A DNA stretch of 64,000 bases from Hydrogenispora ethanolica (GCF_004340685.1 NZ_SLUN01000008.1:62001-126000), one strand, 5' to 3'. Shown: positions 25,098-34,674, counted from the first letter of the stretch. Notes: a model not told the origin generated them from the letters alone. Numbers and translations: made by a program.

Positions 25098-26654
25098 ATG
25101 AGTATTTTAACAGTCGAGAATGTCAGCCATGGCTTTGGTAGCCGCCAGATCCTGGCCAATGCCTCCTTCCGGCTGCTCAAGGGCGAGCATGTGGGGCTGG
25201 TGGGAGCCAACGGCGAGGGGAAATCGACCTTTCTGCGCATCATCACCGGGGAACTCAATCCCGACCAAGGACGGATCGAATGGTGCAACCGGATCACCAC
25301 CGGCTACCTGGATCAGCATACCGCGCTGACCCGGGGCAAGACCATCCGCGAAGTGCTGCGGGAGGCATTTCAGCACATGTTCGATCTCGAAGCGGAGATG
25401 CAGGGGATCTACGAGAAAATGGCCGAGGCTTCCGAGGCCGACTTGGCCGCGATGATGGAAGATGTGGGCGAGATTCAGAGCACCTTGGAGCATAACGGTT
25501 TCTACAGCATCGACGCCAAGATCGAGGAAGTCGCCAACGGCCTGGGATTGGGGGAGATCGGCTTGGACCGGGATGTCGCCGATCTGAGCGGCGGGCAACG
25601 GGCCAAGGTCCTGCTGACCAAGTTATTGCTGGAGAATCCGATGATCCTGATCATGGATGAGCCCACGAACTTCCTGGATGAGAATCACATCCGCTGGCTC
25701 CAGAACTACCTGCAGAATTATGAAAATGCTTTTATTCTGGTCTCCCACGATATTTCCTTTTTGAACAAGGTTGTCAATGTGATCTATCATGTGGAGAACG
25801 CCACGCTGACCCGGTACACCGGAGATTACGACGCCTTTGTACAGATGCATCAGCTGAAAAAGGTCCAGAATCAGAAAGCCTATGAGAAGCAGCAGAAGGA
25901 GATCGAACGGCTCGAGGATTTCGTGGCCCGGAATAAAGCCCGGGCGGCTACGGCCAACCTGGCAAAGAGCCGTCAGAAGAAGCTCGACAAGATGGAGCTC
26001 ATCGCCAAAGACCGGGAGAAGCTGAAACCGGCCTTCAAATTCCGCGAGGGCCGCACGCCCGGCCGGAATATCTTCCAAGCCGTCGATCTGGTGATCGGCT
26101 ACGAGGAACCGCTGACCCAGCCCTTGAATCTGATCCTGGAGCGCGGCAAGAAGGTAGCCATCAAAGGCGTCAACGGCCTCGGCAAATCGACCTTGCTCAA
26201 GACCTTGCTGGGGATCCAGCGCCCGGTGGCGGGAGAGGTGAGGCTGGATCAGTTTGTGTTGCCCGGCTATTTCGAGCAGGAGGCCGGACGTTACAATCAT
26301 CAGACGGCGCTCGAAGAAGTATGGAACGAGTTTCCCGGCCTGAGCAACGCCGAAGTCCGGGGCGCTTTGGCGGGCTGCGGACTGACCCGGGAACATATTG
26401 CGAGCCAGATGATGGTCCTGAGCGGCGGGGAGAATGCCAAGGTCCGTCTCTGTAAGCTGATGTTGAAGGAGATCAACTGGCTGGTGCTGGACGAACCCAC
26501 CAATCATCTGGATGTGGACGCCAAGGAGGAACTCCGGCGGGCCCTGCGGGAGTTCCGGGGAACGGTGGTCGTAGTCAGTCATGAGCCGGAGTTTTATGAA
26601 GATTGGGTAACCGATGTCTGGAATGTGGAGGACTGGACGACCAAGATTGTATAA
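25098..26654 (+). CDS. ABC-F family ATPase (YbiT/YkpA-like translation factor)
   Basis: 518 residues with two ABC ATPase domains and no membrane span. Walker A motifs are GANGEGKST and GVNGLGKST; signatures LSGGQ and LSGGE; Walker B ends in MDEPTNFLD and LDEPTNHLD. The interdomain linker (about 245-310) is charged and coiled, as in ribosome-binding ABC-F factors. A housekeeping role at the ribosomal E-site is likely; antibiotic protection cannot be claimed from sequence. Confidence 0.92.
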   Translation: MSILTVENVSHGFGSRQILANASFRLLKGEHVGLVGANGEGKSTFLRIITGELNPDQGRIEWCNRITTGYLDQHTALTRGKTIREVLREAFQHMFDLEAEMQGIYEKMAEASEADLAAMMEDVGEIQSTLEHNGFYSIDAKIEEVANGLGLGEIGLDRDVADLSGGQRAKVLLTKLLLENPMILIMDEPTNFLDENHIRWLQNYLQNYENAFILVSHDISFLNKVVNVIYHVENATLTRYTGDYDAFVQMHQLKKVQNQKAYEKQQKEIERLEDFVARNKARAATANLAKSRQKKLDKMELIAKDREKLKPAFKFREGRTPGRNIFQAVDLVIGYEEPLTQPLNLILERGKKVAIKGVNGLGKSTLLKTLLGIQRPVAGEVRLDQFVLPGYFEQEAGRYNHQTALEEVWNEFPGLSNAEVRGALAGCGLTREHIASQMMVLSGGENAKVRLCKLMLKEINWLVLDEPTNHLDVDAKEELRRALREFRGTVVVVSHEPEFYEDWVTDVWNVEDWTTKIV

Positions 26655-26677
26655 CATTCCTTCCACGGAAAGAATGC

Positions 26678-26713
26678 AAAGCCTCTAACCAAATTTGGAT
26701 AGAGGCTTTTTAT
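26678..26713 (+). terminator. Terminator of the ABC-F gene
   Basis: AAAGCCTCTA pairs with TAGAGGCTTT, followed by TTATC. Confidence 0.85.
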
Positions 26714-26808
26714 CTGGGCGTAATTCGGGTAACCAGGCACGGCTCCGGCGGAGTTCGCCGCGTGGACTATGGTAGAAGCGATGGGGAAAATTACGCGATG
26801 CTTGCCCT

Positions 26809-26940
26809 AGAAGCGTTGTGATAAACCCTGTCCGAAGGCCGGGGTGAACACAAAAGCTCAGAGAAGCAAGGGATAAAGTCGGTTTTAATATCCTTTTGCA
26901 GGTCGAATCGAAGTGAAAGAGACTTTATCACATGGCTTCT
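26809..26940 (+). repeat. R1 element, copy 3
   Basis: Full 132-bp copy with ends AGAAGCGTTGTGATAAA and TTTATCACATGGCTTCT. It directly abuts copy 4, head to tail. Confidence 0.9.
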
Positions 26941-27072
26941 AGAAGCGTTGTGATAAACCCCGTCCGAAAGGTCGGGGTATTCACAAAAGCTCAGAAAAGC
27001 AAGTGATAAAGTCGTTTATAAACCTTTTTGCCTTCTGATTTCCGATTCAAAAGACTTTATCACATGGCTTCT
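26941..27072 (+). repeat. R1 element, copy 4
   Basis: Second half of the tandem pair, also 132 bp. Its loop and stem sequences differ from copy 3 (CCCCGTCCGAAAGGTCGGGG), with pairing preserved, so it is not a recent duplication. Confidence 0.9.
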
Positions 27073-27224
27073 AGAATGGACGGGTTAACGGATAAGGCCT
27101 GAAATGAGCAGGAAGAAAGCGGTAGAGGTCGAATTGTAAAGAAAGGAAATCGATTCTACGCATATGGGAAGTCACCTTCAAATGTCCGGCATACTGATTG
27201 CGACATCGATTGACGAGGTGTAAA

Positions 27225-28031
27225 ATGGGCGAGGCCGAAGCAATCCGGAGAACCAAGCGGATCAATACTATCGAAAGCCTTCAAAGTGACTTTGAGGCAC
27301 TCGGTGTCCAAAAAGGGATGGTCCTGATCGTTCACGCTTCATTGAGCGCCATGGGCTGGGTTTGCGGCGGCCCGGTCGCGGTGATTCAAGCACTGATGGC
27401 CACGTTGACCGGCGCTGGCACCCTGGTAATGCCCGCCCATTCCGGCGATTACTCGGACCCCCGTTACTGGGAGAATCCGCCGGTGCCGCCGGATTGGTTC
27501 GAGCCGATTCGCAACACCATGCCGGCGTACCAGCCGGAGATCACGCCGACCCGAGGAATGGGAGCGATCGCCGAAACGTTTCGCAAGTTCCCGAATGTCG
27601 TGCGCAGTTTCCATCCGGCAGTATCCTTTACGGCTTGGGGAAAGGATGCGGAGGCCATTACTGAAAACCATTCCATCGATTACTCCCTGGGAGAGGATTC
27701 CCCGCTGGCGCGGATCTATGATTTGGACGGCTGGGTATTGCTGCTGGGCGTGGCCTATCATAGCAACACCTCATTTCATCTCGCGGAATACCGGACCGCC
27801 CGCCGAAAATATATCAAGGCCGGCGCGCCGATTATCGAAGCCGGCCGGAGGGTTTGGCGGGAATATGAGGATATCGAGTTGAATACGGACCGGTTCGATG
27901 AATTGGGAGCCGATTTTGAACTTCAACATCCGGTCGGCATCGGTTCTATCGGCCTGGCCGAATCGAAGCTCTTTCGGCAAAGAGCGGCGGTCGACTTCGG
28001 CCAAAAATGGTTGGAGAATAGGAGGAAATAG
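27225..28031 (+). CDS. AAC(3)-family N-acetyltransferase
   Basis: 268 residues of the AAC(3)/YokD/FrbF superfamily: LIVHASLSAMGWVCGG, the TLVMPAHSGDYSDP block and RSFHPAVSFTAWG. The fold transfers acetyl from acetyl-CoA to amino groups; chromosomal members often have non-antibiotic substrates, so resistance is not claimed. The ATG at 27225 has GAGGTG upstream; an in-frame TTG at 27198 has none. First gene of an operon with fabG (2 bp gap) and a TSUP transporter. Confidence 0.85.
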   Translation: MGEAEAIRRTKRINTIESLQSDFEALGVQKGMVLIVHASLSAMGWVCGGPVAVIQALMATLTGAGTLVMPAHSGDYSDPRYWENPPVPPDWFEPIRNTMPAYQPEITPTRGMGAIAETFRKFPNVVRSFHPAVSFTAWGKDAEAITENHSIDYSLGEDSPLARIYDLDGWVLLLGVAYHSNTSFHLAEYRTARRKYIKAGAPIIEAGRRVWREYEDIELNTDRFDELGADFELQHPVGIGSIGLAESKLFRQRAAVDFGQKWLENRRK

Positions 28032-28033
28032 CA

Positions 28034-28786
28034 TTGGCGGACTTGGGATTGAAAGGAAAAGTGGCTTTGGTGACCGGCAGCGCGCGCGGGCTGGGACGGG
28101 CCATCGCCGAAAAACTGGCGGCGGAACAAGCAAAGATTGTGGCCACCGATATCAATGAGGCCATGGCGGAAACTACCGCCGCGGCCATTGGTGAGCGGTT
28201 TCGGGTCGAGACGCTTGCTCTGGGCCATGACGTGGCGAAGGAGGAATCCACCAAAGCGGTTGTCAAGGCGGTCGTCGAGCGTTTTGGCCGCATCGACATT
28301 CTGGTCAACAACGCCGGGATCACCCGGGACGCCCGGCTGATGATGATGAAAATGGCAGACTGGGAGCTGGTTTTACGGGTGAATCTGACCGGAGCCTTCC
28401 TCTGCAGCAAGCTCGTTTCCAAACAAATGTTGAAGCAGAATTCCGGCAGTATCGTGAATATTGCCAGTGTGAGCGGATTGACCGGCAATGTGGGCCAGGC
28501 CAATTATTCCGCTTCCAAGGCAGGCTTGATCGGCCTCACCAAAACTACCGCCCGGGAGCTGGCGGAGCGCGGGATCAACGTGAATGCGATCGCTCCGGGT
28601 TTCATTGTATCGGATATGACGGAGGTGCTTGCTCCCGAAGTTGCGGCCAAAACGCTGGCCCAAATTCCCATGAACCGGTATGGCCAACCCGACGACGTGG
28701 CCAATGTAGCGCTGTTTCTCGTTTCGGATCTGGCGCGATACATTACCGGCCAGGTGATTCCGGTTGATGGCGGGATGGTTATGTAA
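28034..28786 (+). CDS. fabG: 3-oxoacyl-ACP reductase-like short-chain dehydrogenase
   Basis: 250-residue SDR with NAD(P) motif TGSARGLG (14-21), NNAG at 92-95 and catalytic Ser145, Tyr158, Lys162. The sequence is close to FabG (NYSASKAGLIGLTK, PGFI.SDMT). It starts with TTG behind GGAGGAAATAG, 2 bp after the acetyltransferase. No other fatty-acid genes are near, so it may be a FabG paralogue with another substrate. Confidence 0.88.
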   Translation: MADLGLKGKVALVTGSARGLGRAIAEKLAAEQAKIVATDINEAMAETTAAAIGERFRVETLALGHDVAKEESTKAVVKAVVERFGRIDILVNNAGITRDARLMMMKMADWELVLRVNLTGAFLCSKLVSKQMLKQNSGSIVNIASVSGLTGNVGQANYSASKAGLIGLTKTTARELAERGINVNAIAPGFIVSDMTEVLAPEVAAKTLAQIPMNRYGQPDDVANVALFLVSDLARYITGQVIPVDGGMVM

Positions 28787-28789
28787 GTC

Positions 28790-29518
28790 ATGACACCATT
28801 ACTTTGGGAATCGCTCATCATTTTTTTGGCCGGATTGATTCAAGGAATTACCGGCTTTGGGTTCGCGCTGATTGCCGTGCCGCTCCTGGCCTTTTTTATC
28901 CCCCTAAAAACGGTGGTGCCCCTGGTCGTTATCCTCAGCTTGGTGACGAACCTGTTTATCTTTTGGGAGACGCGAAAGCAGGTCCGGTTGGGGGAAATCC
29001 GGATCATTACCATTTTTGGCCTGGTTGGAATCCCTTTCGGCATCGTAGCCCTGCAGTTGCTGGACTCCAACCTTTTGAAAGCCACGGTGGGGATGTTGAT
29101 CACCTTGACCGCGCTGGCCATGTTTTTTGGTTTCAAGGTCAAGCTGCGCCACCGGACGCTCTCCAGCGGAATGGCCGGTTTCTTGAGCGGTTTTTTTAAT
29201 GGCAGCATCTCGATGAGCGGACCGCCCATTGTGCTGTTCCTGGCGAACGAGGATAGCTCCAAAGGGGAGTTTCGGGCCAATCTGACAGCTTATGCAGTGA
29301 TTACGAATATTGTGACCATCGGCTCGTTTTTATTCAGCCGGGTCATAGACCCGGACGTTTTCGGTCACAGTTTTCCCATGCTGCCCGGACTCCTCGCCGG
29401 CATGGGCCTGGGCATGGTCGCGGCCCGGAGGATCAATGAACGCATATTCCGCAGCATTGTCTTGGGTTTATTGGTAATCACCGGGATCGTGACCGTGAGC
29501 GCGACTCTCCGTGCCTGA
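28790..29518 (+). CDS. TSUP (TauE/SafE) family membrane transporter
   Basis: 242 residues with about seven to eight hydrophobic segments. The N-terminal LAGLIQGITGFGFALIAVPLL and the repeat-related second-half block GFLSGFFNGSISMSGPPIVLFL are the two family signature halves. Family members export or import sulfite, sulfoacetate or related anions. It begins 3 bp after fabG, so it is in the same operon; the true substrate is unknown. Confidence 0.88.
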   Translation: MTPLLWESLIIFLAGLIQGITGFGFALIAVPLLAFFIPLKTVVPLVVILSLVTNLFIFWETRKQVRLGEIRIITIFGLVGIPFGIVALQLLDSNLLKATVGMLITLTALAMFFGFKVKLRHRTLSSGMAGFLSGFFNGSISMSGPPIVLFLANEDSSKGEFRANLTAYAVITNIVTIGSFLFSRVIDPDVFGHSFPMLPGLLAGMGLGMVAARRINERIFRSIVLGLLVITGIVTVSATLRA

Positions 29519-29598
29519 TGACAGGCAAGGGACCGGATTTTGTTAACTGAAAGTTTTCATGCAAGCGGTGCTGTTTTTGGTATATTGATACATAATCG

Positions 29599-29715
29599 AG
29601 AGAATTGCATAATTTATCAAATAATCTTTGGTCCACAATATATTGATAGATATATTTAGGCTTTGCACTATATATTGTGGCCACGGGGTTCGTTAAGGTA
29701 ATTATGCAATTCTCT
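29599..29715. mobile_element. MITE-like element with nested inverted repeats
   Basis: Outer arms AGAGAATTGCATAATT (29599-29614) and its exact complement (29700-29715) are 16 bp. Inside, CCACAATATAT (29633-29643) pairs with ATATATTGTGG (29670-29680). The element is 117 bp, AT-rich and codes for nothing. No clear target duplication is seen. Confidence 0.6.
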
Positions 29716-29762
29716 GAATCAAGCGGATGCAAACAAATCACGAAACGGAGCGATGCGTCGTC

Positions 29763-30230
29763 ATGGATTCAATCCGGTATGTCCATACGAATCTGATCGC
29801 CAAAGATTGGCGGAAACTGGCCCAGTTTTATATCGATGTCTTCGCTTGCCAACCCCTTTACCCCGAGCGCGATCTTTCCGGATCCTGGCTTGAGCAAGCC
29901 ACCGGGATCGACGGGGTGCACATTCGGGGCATTCACCTGAGGTTGCCGGGTTATGAAAACGGTCCGACTCTGGAGATTTTTACCTATGCTCCCGAGAATC
30001 TGCGCCCGGAACCGCCGCGCATCAACGACCAGGGTTTTGGACATCTGGCGTTTCACGTCGATTCAGTGGAAGAACTGACCGCGAAATTGCTGGCCCATGG
30101 CGGCGCAACGCTGGGGCCGATTATCCGGCAGGACTATCCGGAGCTGGGACAGTTGACCTTTGTCTACGCCACCGATCCGGAAGGGAATTTCATCGAGATC
30201 CAAAACTGGCAAAAGCAGAAAGCAGGTTAG
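29763..30230 (+). CDS. VOC-family (glyoxalase-like) protein
   Basis: About 155 residues with the paired beta-alpha-beta-beta-beta repeats of the vicinal oxygen chelate fold. Likely metal ligands are His in RYVHTNL, Glu in PTLEIFTY, His in GHLAFHV and Glu in NFIEIQN. The ATG at 29763 has GGAG 12 nt upstream; an in-frame ATG at 29727 is also possible. It is 3 bp ahead of a flavodoxin gene. The reaction cannot be told from sequence. Confidence 0.82.
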   Translation: MDSIRYVHTNLIAKDWRKLAQFYIDVFACQPLYPERDLSGSWLEQATGIDGVHIRGIHLRLPGYENGPTLEIFTYAPENLRPEPPRINDQGFGHLAFHVDSVEELTAKLLAHGGATLGPIIRQDYPELGQLTFVYATDPEGNFIEIQNWQKQKAG

Positions 30231-30233
30231 CGG

Positions 30234-30725
30234 ATGAAGATCGCCATCATCTACCACTCCCAGGGCGGCAACACCAAAAAAGTGGCCCAGTTGATTGCCG
30301 AAGGGGCTAAGATCAGCGAAGCGATTGAAGTAGCGGCGATGAGCATCGGCCGACTGGATGAGGAATTCATCAACGAAGCCAAGGCGGTCATCTTCGGCTG
30401 CCCCACGTATTACGGGACATTTTCCTGGCAGATGAAGAAGTGGTTCGACACGACCAAAATCGATCTGGAAGGGAAACTGGGCAGCGTATTTGCGACCGAG
30501 AACTATTTGGGCGGCGGAGCCGATGTCGCGGAACTGGGACTCATCGGCCATATGCTGATCCGCGGCATGCTGGTCTACTCCGCGGGGTGCGCTAAAGCAG
30601 GGCCGATTACCCATTACGGAGCGGTGACTATCAAAGACGGCGATGAGTGGCAGCAGCGGCGGGCCCGCTTATTAGGGAAAAGGGTCGCAGAAAAAGCTTG
30701 GGAGCTGTTCGCGGCCGGACAATAA
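30234..30725 (+). CDS. Flavodoxin/NAD(P)H-dependent FMN reductase-family protein
   Basis: 163 residues: MKIAIIYHSQGGNTKKVAQ (FMN phosphate loop) and the CPTYYGTFSWQMKKWFD segment that stacks on the flavin. Electron carrier or quinone reductase activity is typical. The stop of the VOC gene is 3 bp upstream, so the pair is an operon. Confidence 0.88.
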   Translation: MKIAIIYHSQGGNTKKVAQLIAEGAKISEAIEVAAMSIGRLDEEFINEAKAVIFGCPTYYGTFSWQMKKWFDTTKIDLEGKLGSVFATENYLGGGADVAELGLIGHMLIRGMLVYSAGCAKAGPITHYGAVTIKDGDEWQQRRARLLGKRVAEKAWELFAAGQ

Positions 30726-30955
30726 AACTCCCGGGAAAGATTAAAACCGTTCGAAGATTCCTTTCTTCGAAGTAGCGTGGCAGTCCTTGCATCCCATGGC
30801 GGATAGCCTACGACTCTGGAAAGTCTGCGTCTTGAAAGAAGCGCGGGGTATAGCATTTGCAAGAGAAGCAAGAATATCAAGGAACTGTGCTGACAGACAT
30901 TGAGCGAAAAATGGTTGTTCGAGACTTTATATAAAAAAATAAGGAGCATCTATCA

Positions 30956-32197
30956 TTGTCATTTGAAAGTTTACATTTGATCCCCCCGATACTGAAAGCT
31001 TTGAAAACGGAAGGATACACCGAACCCACGCCCATCCAGGAACAGGCGATCCCATTGATCCTGGGGCGCCGCGATCTGATCGGTTGCGCCCAGACCGGGA
31101 CCGGCAAAACCGCCGCTTTCGCCATTCCCATCCTGCAGTTGTTGCACGGCGAGGCGGCGGGCGACGCCAAAAGGAAGCCGGTGATTAAGTCCTTGATCCT
31201 GACTCCCACCCGGGAACTGGCGATTCAGATCGGGGAAAGCTTTGCCGCGTACGGCCGGCACACCGGCTTGCGGCATACGGTGATTTTCGGCGGCGTATCC
31301 CAAAACAGTCAGACCGATGCCTTGAAAGCCGGGGTGGACATTTTGATTGCCACACCCGGCCGGCTGCTCGACCTGATGAACCAGAAATTTGTCAATCTGC
31401 ACCACATCAAGCTGTTTGTGCTGGATGAGGCCGACCGCATGCTCGACATGGGCTTCATCCATGACGTCAAAAAAGTCGTCGCCCAGCTGCCGTCCCGCCG
31501 CCAAACGCTATTGTTCTCAGCGACCATGCCCCGGGAGATCGCGGAGCTGGCTCAGACGATCCTGATCGACCCGGTCCAAGTGGCGGTGACTCCGGTCTCT
31601 TCGACGGTGGACGCCATTGACCAATCGCTGTATTTCGTGGATAAGCAAAACAAGAAATCCCTGCTGGTCCATTTGCTCAAAGACCCCGCCATCCTTTCGG
31701 CGCTGGTTTTCACCCGGACGAAGCACGGAGCCGATAAATTGACCCGCTATCTGAACAAATCGGGCGTGCAGGCCGAAGCCATTCACGGCGATAAATCGCA
31801 GACCTCCCGGCAACGGGCGTTGAATAATTTCAAGTCCCGGCAGACGCGGGTCCTGGTGGCGACCGACATTGCGGCGCGGGGGATCGACGTGGAAGAGTTA
31901 TCGCACGTCATTAATTTCGATCTTCCCAATGTGCCCGAGACCTATGTGCACCGGATCGGCCGGACCGGCCGGGCCGGCTTGAGCGGGGTGGCGCTCTCCT
32001 TTTGCGATCAGGAAGAAAAGGAATATCTGAAGGATATTCATAAATTAATCGCGCAACCCATCCGGGTGGTCGAGGATCACCCTTTTCCCATGACGATGGC
32101 CGATCCCATCCCCCAGGCTTCAGCGCCCAAACGGCCGACGGCAGGCAAGCCCGGACCGGTCGGTTATTTCCGGCGGCGCGGCGGGAAACAGTTTTGA
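30956..32197 (+). CDS. DEAD-box RNA helicase (RhlE/CshA-like)
   Basis: 413 residues with all core motifs: Q motif (TPIQEQAIP), Walker A AQTGTGKT, PTREL, TPGR, DEAD, SAT, and HRIGRTGRAG. The tail is short, about 40 residues ending RRRGGKQF, with a basic RNA-binding end. It unwinds structured RNA in ribosome assembly or decay. Start is TTG behind AAGGAG at 30942. 30726-30955 holds a hairpin (TTCGAAGA/TCTTCGAA, 30750-30771). Confidence 0.95.
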   Translation: MSFESLHLIPPILKALKTEGYTEPTPIQEQAIPLILGRRDLIGCAQTGTGKTAAFAIPILQLLHGEAAGDAKRKPVIKSLILTPTRELAIQIGESFAAYGRHTGLRHTVIFGGVSQNSQTDALKAGVDILIATPGRLLDLMNQKFVNLHHIKLFVLDEADRMLDMGFIHDVKKVVAQLPSRRQTLLFSATMPREIAELAQTILIDPVQVAVTPVSSTVDAIDQSLYFVDKQNKKSLLVHLLKDPAILSALVFTRTKHGADKLTRYLNKSGVQAEAIHGDKSQTSRQRALNNFKSRQTRVLVATDIAARGIDVEELSHVINFDLPNVPETYVHRIGRTGRAGLSGVALSFCDQEEKEYLKDIHKLIAQPIRVVEDHPFPMTMADPIPQASAPKRPTAGKPGPVGYFRRRGGKQF

Positions 32198-32233
32198 GCG
32201 AATGAGATAAGTTTGAATGATCAATGATCATCG

Positions 32234-32262
32234 GGCCGGAGCGCAACGCGCTCCGGTTTTTT
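32234..32262 (+). terminator. Terminator after the DEAD-box helicase
   Basis: CCGGAGCGC pairs with GCGCTCCGG around AAC, followed by six Ts. Confidence 0.9.
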
Positions 32263-32360
32263 CTCGTCGTTCAGCGCCCTGCCCTGGGGCGAATGGCGCT
32301 CATTGATTTTGGTGATTTGGGCAAAAATACCGATGCGAATCCGATTACAGGAGTGAGATT

Positions 32361-34622
32361 ATGGAAGTCACCATTCACCTGCGCCACCCGAATCCCGCCG
32401 GAGTCCGGCTGGAACTCTGGCATCAACATGATTACCGATTTTCGCCGCAACGTTTCGATCCGGTCGCCCGGGATGAGGACGGGATCGTTTTTAAACCGCG
32501 CAACGGTTTGAGTTCGTTTCATTTTAAATTTTTAAACCTGCCGGGCGATCCCGGGATGGAGCGTTTTTACGCCGGATATCTCGGCCAAGAAGTCTGGTGC
32601 CTGCCGGAGCGGGCCGAGGTTTATGCGGTCCGGCCGGCTACGGCTCGGGGACACATCGATCAGTTCTATCAGCGGATTCAGCATTTGGTTCCCGAGGGGT
32701 TATACCTGCCGGAGACCGATGTCGCTTACTTGCGCGACGGCATTCCCCCGGCGCCCGGCAAACGGCCGGGGTTGCAAAAATCTTTGCTGGGCGCCAATGT
32801 TTTGCGGGACGGCTCGATTCTTTTCGGGCTGTTTCATCCCCGGGCCGCGCAGGTCTTTTTGGTCGGGAATTTTAATAACTGGCAATGCCCGGGCCATTCC
32901 GATCCCCGTCCGGAACAGTTTTTGCCGCTGGAACTGTACCGCGGCTACTATGATCTTCCCAATCTGTGGGTTTATCATTATCAGCCCCGCCAGCCTTTGG
33001 AGGAACTGGAGTATCAATTCTTCGTGATGGGAGGGGTGCCCCTGGAGGACGGCAGCCGCCGCCCTCAAAAGTACCTGCACGATCCCCTGACCCGTTGCTA
33101 CGGCCCGGATATCACCACCAATCCCTGCCGGGTGGTGGACCCTACTCGCTACCACTGGCGGAGCGTCGATTGGCAGACGCCGGACATCGCCGACCTGATC
33201 ATTTACGAAATGAACATCTACGGCTTTACCGAAGGGGATGCCGACATTCCAGCAGCGGAACAAGGCAAATTCCAAGGAGTCATCCGCCGCATCCGCAATG
33301 GCTTTTTCAAGGAGCTGGGGGTCACCGCCCTGGGATTCATGCCCACCTCCGAGGCCCCCTCGATGCAGGGACCGACGGCGCTCGGCTATGATCCATGCGG
33401 TTTCGCCGCCATCGAACGGGACTTCGGAACGCCGGATGACCTTCGCGAGCTGGTGGACACCGCCCATGGCCACGGCTTGGCGATCCTGATGGATCTGGTC
33501 TTCAACCATACCGCCAATTCTTTCAACCCCTTATGGGACAGCATCCTGGACGGCAATCCCGGCGGTTTTTATTTCAGCGGCAGCACTCCTTGGGGCAATA
33601 AAGTAGCGACGGAGCGGGAGGAGGTTCAGAACTTCCTGATCGATGTCTGCAAATTGCTGCTCAAAGAGTACCGGGTCGACGGGTTCCGTTTTGACGCGAC
33701 CCATTCCGACTGGATGGACCACAATTTTCTGCGCCATCTGGAGTATGAGATCCGGGGCCGCGGTTTTAAACCGGACGCGATTTTGATCGTTGAGAATCTA
33801 CCCAACCAGCCGGATCTCAATCTTCAGGGATGGAACGGCTTTGCCCAGTGGTGCGACCCGTTTCACGACAAAATGAAAGCATTGCTCCGGGAGGGAGTTT
33901 ATCAGGATTGGGTCACCAACAATCCGGAGCATTTGGGAGATGTTTTTTACTATTGCCGCAACTTTTATGCCGCGCATACCAACAACGTGATCAACTATTG
34001 CGAAAGCCACGACGAGAACAGCATGGCCTATGAAGTCGCCACCGACGGTCCGGCGCTCCAAACCGAGCCGGCCAAAGAGCGCAAGGCCAGGCTGGGATTG
34101 ATGGCCACCATCATGGCCCTAGGCCAGCCGATGATCTATATGGGCCAGGAATTCGGAGTCGACCGGCCCCGCAACCGGGTGCAGTTCGAATGGCCCTCGG
34201 ACCTGAAAAAGCATTCCTTTTATCAATGGGCCAGCCATCTCATTCAACTGCGGCGGCGTTACCCCGGTTTGAAGCTTTCCGGGTCCGATCTTATCGGCGA
34301 AGGGAGGTTTCAATTTATCGCCGGACCCTGGCTGGAACGGGGCAAAGGACGGCTCGTCATCGGCTGGCGTGTCAAGCCCTCGGAGGTTCCCTACGAACAA
34401 CTGGTGGTATTGTTCAATTTCGAACCCTACGATGTGGATTTGGAGATCGATTTCGGAACACCCGGCCTGTGGGCGAAGCTGGCCGATATTGACCGGGTGA
34501 ATGATCTCCCGCCCCTGGGCACCAATTCGCCGGAGGCCCCGGAAACGATCACCACGGCCGGATTATTCCCCCATTTTACGCTCCCGTCGAGCAGCGGTTT
34601 TGTTTACAAGTGGGTTCAATAG
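32361..34622 (+). CDS. GH13 glycosidase, branching-enzyme-like (753 aa)
   Basis: An unusual N-terminal domain of about 140 residues is followed by a CBM48-like domain (about 150-245; GLFHPRAAQVFLVGNFNNW) and a GH13 catalytic barrel. The catalytic residues are Asp445 (GFRFDATH), Glu478 (LIVENL) and Asp551 (ESHDEN), and the MDLVFNHT block is present. The domain order points to an alpha-1,4-glucan branching or related alpha-glucan enzyme. No signal peptide, so cytoplasmic. It is not in a glycogen operon here; a second GH13 gene is at 55643. ATG with GGAGTGAG upstream. Confidence 0.85.
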   Translation: MEVTIHLRHPNPAGVRLELWHQHDYRFSPQRFDPVARDEDGIVFKPRNGLSSFHFKFLNLPGDPGMERFYAGYLGQEVWCLPERAEVYAVRPATARGHIDQFYQRIQHLVPEGLYLPETDVAYLRDGIPPAPGKRPGLQKSLLGANVLRDGSILFGLFHPRAAQVFLVGNFNNWQCPGHSDPRPEQFLPLELYRGYYDLPNLWVYHYQPRQPLEELEYQFFVMGGVPLEDGSRRPQKYLHDPLTRCYGPDITTNPCRVVDPTRYHWRSVDWQTPDIADLIIYEMNIYGFTEGDADIPAAEQGKFQGVIRRIRNGFFKELGVTALGFMPTSEAPSMQGPTALGYDPCGFAAIERDFGTPDDLRELVDTAHGHGLAILMDLVFNHTANSFNPLWDSILDGNPGGFYFSGSTPWGNKVATEREEVQNFLIDVCKLLLKEYRVDGFRFDATHSDWMDHNFLRHLEYEIRGRGFKPDAILIVENLPNQPDLNLQGWNGFAQWCDPFHDKMKALLREGVYQDWVTNNPEHLGDVFYYCRNFYAAHTNNVINYCESHDENSMAYEVATDGPALQTEPAKERKARLGLMATIMALGQPMIYMGQEFGVDRPRNRVQFEWPSDLKKHSFYQWASHLIQLRRRYPGLKLSGSDLIGEGRFQFIAGPWLERGKGRLVIGWRVKPSEVPYEQLVVLFNFEPYDVDLEIDFGTPGLWAKLADIDRVNDLPPLGTNSPEAPETITTAGLFPHFTLPSSSGFVYKWVQ

Positions 34623-34629
34623 TTTTCCG

Positions 34630-34655
34630 GGAGGCGGTGGGAACCGCCTCCTTTT
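34630..34655 (+). terminator. Terminator of the GH13 gene
   Basis: GGAGGCGGT pairs with ACCGCCTCC around GGGA, followed by TTTT. Confidence 0.85.
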
Positions 34656-34674
34656 ACTCAGTAGTAGCGTGATT

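Noticed and set aside
27225-28031. Aminoglycoside resistance gene
   Set aside because: Membership of the AAC(3) superfamily does not show aminoglycoside use. The operon with fabG and a TSUP transporter points to metabolism.
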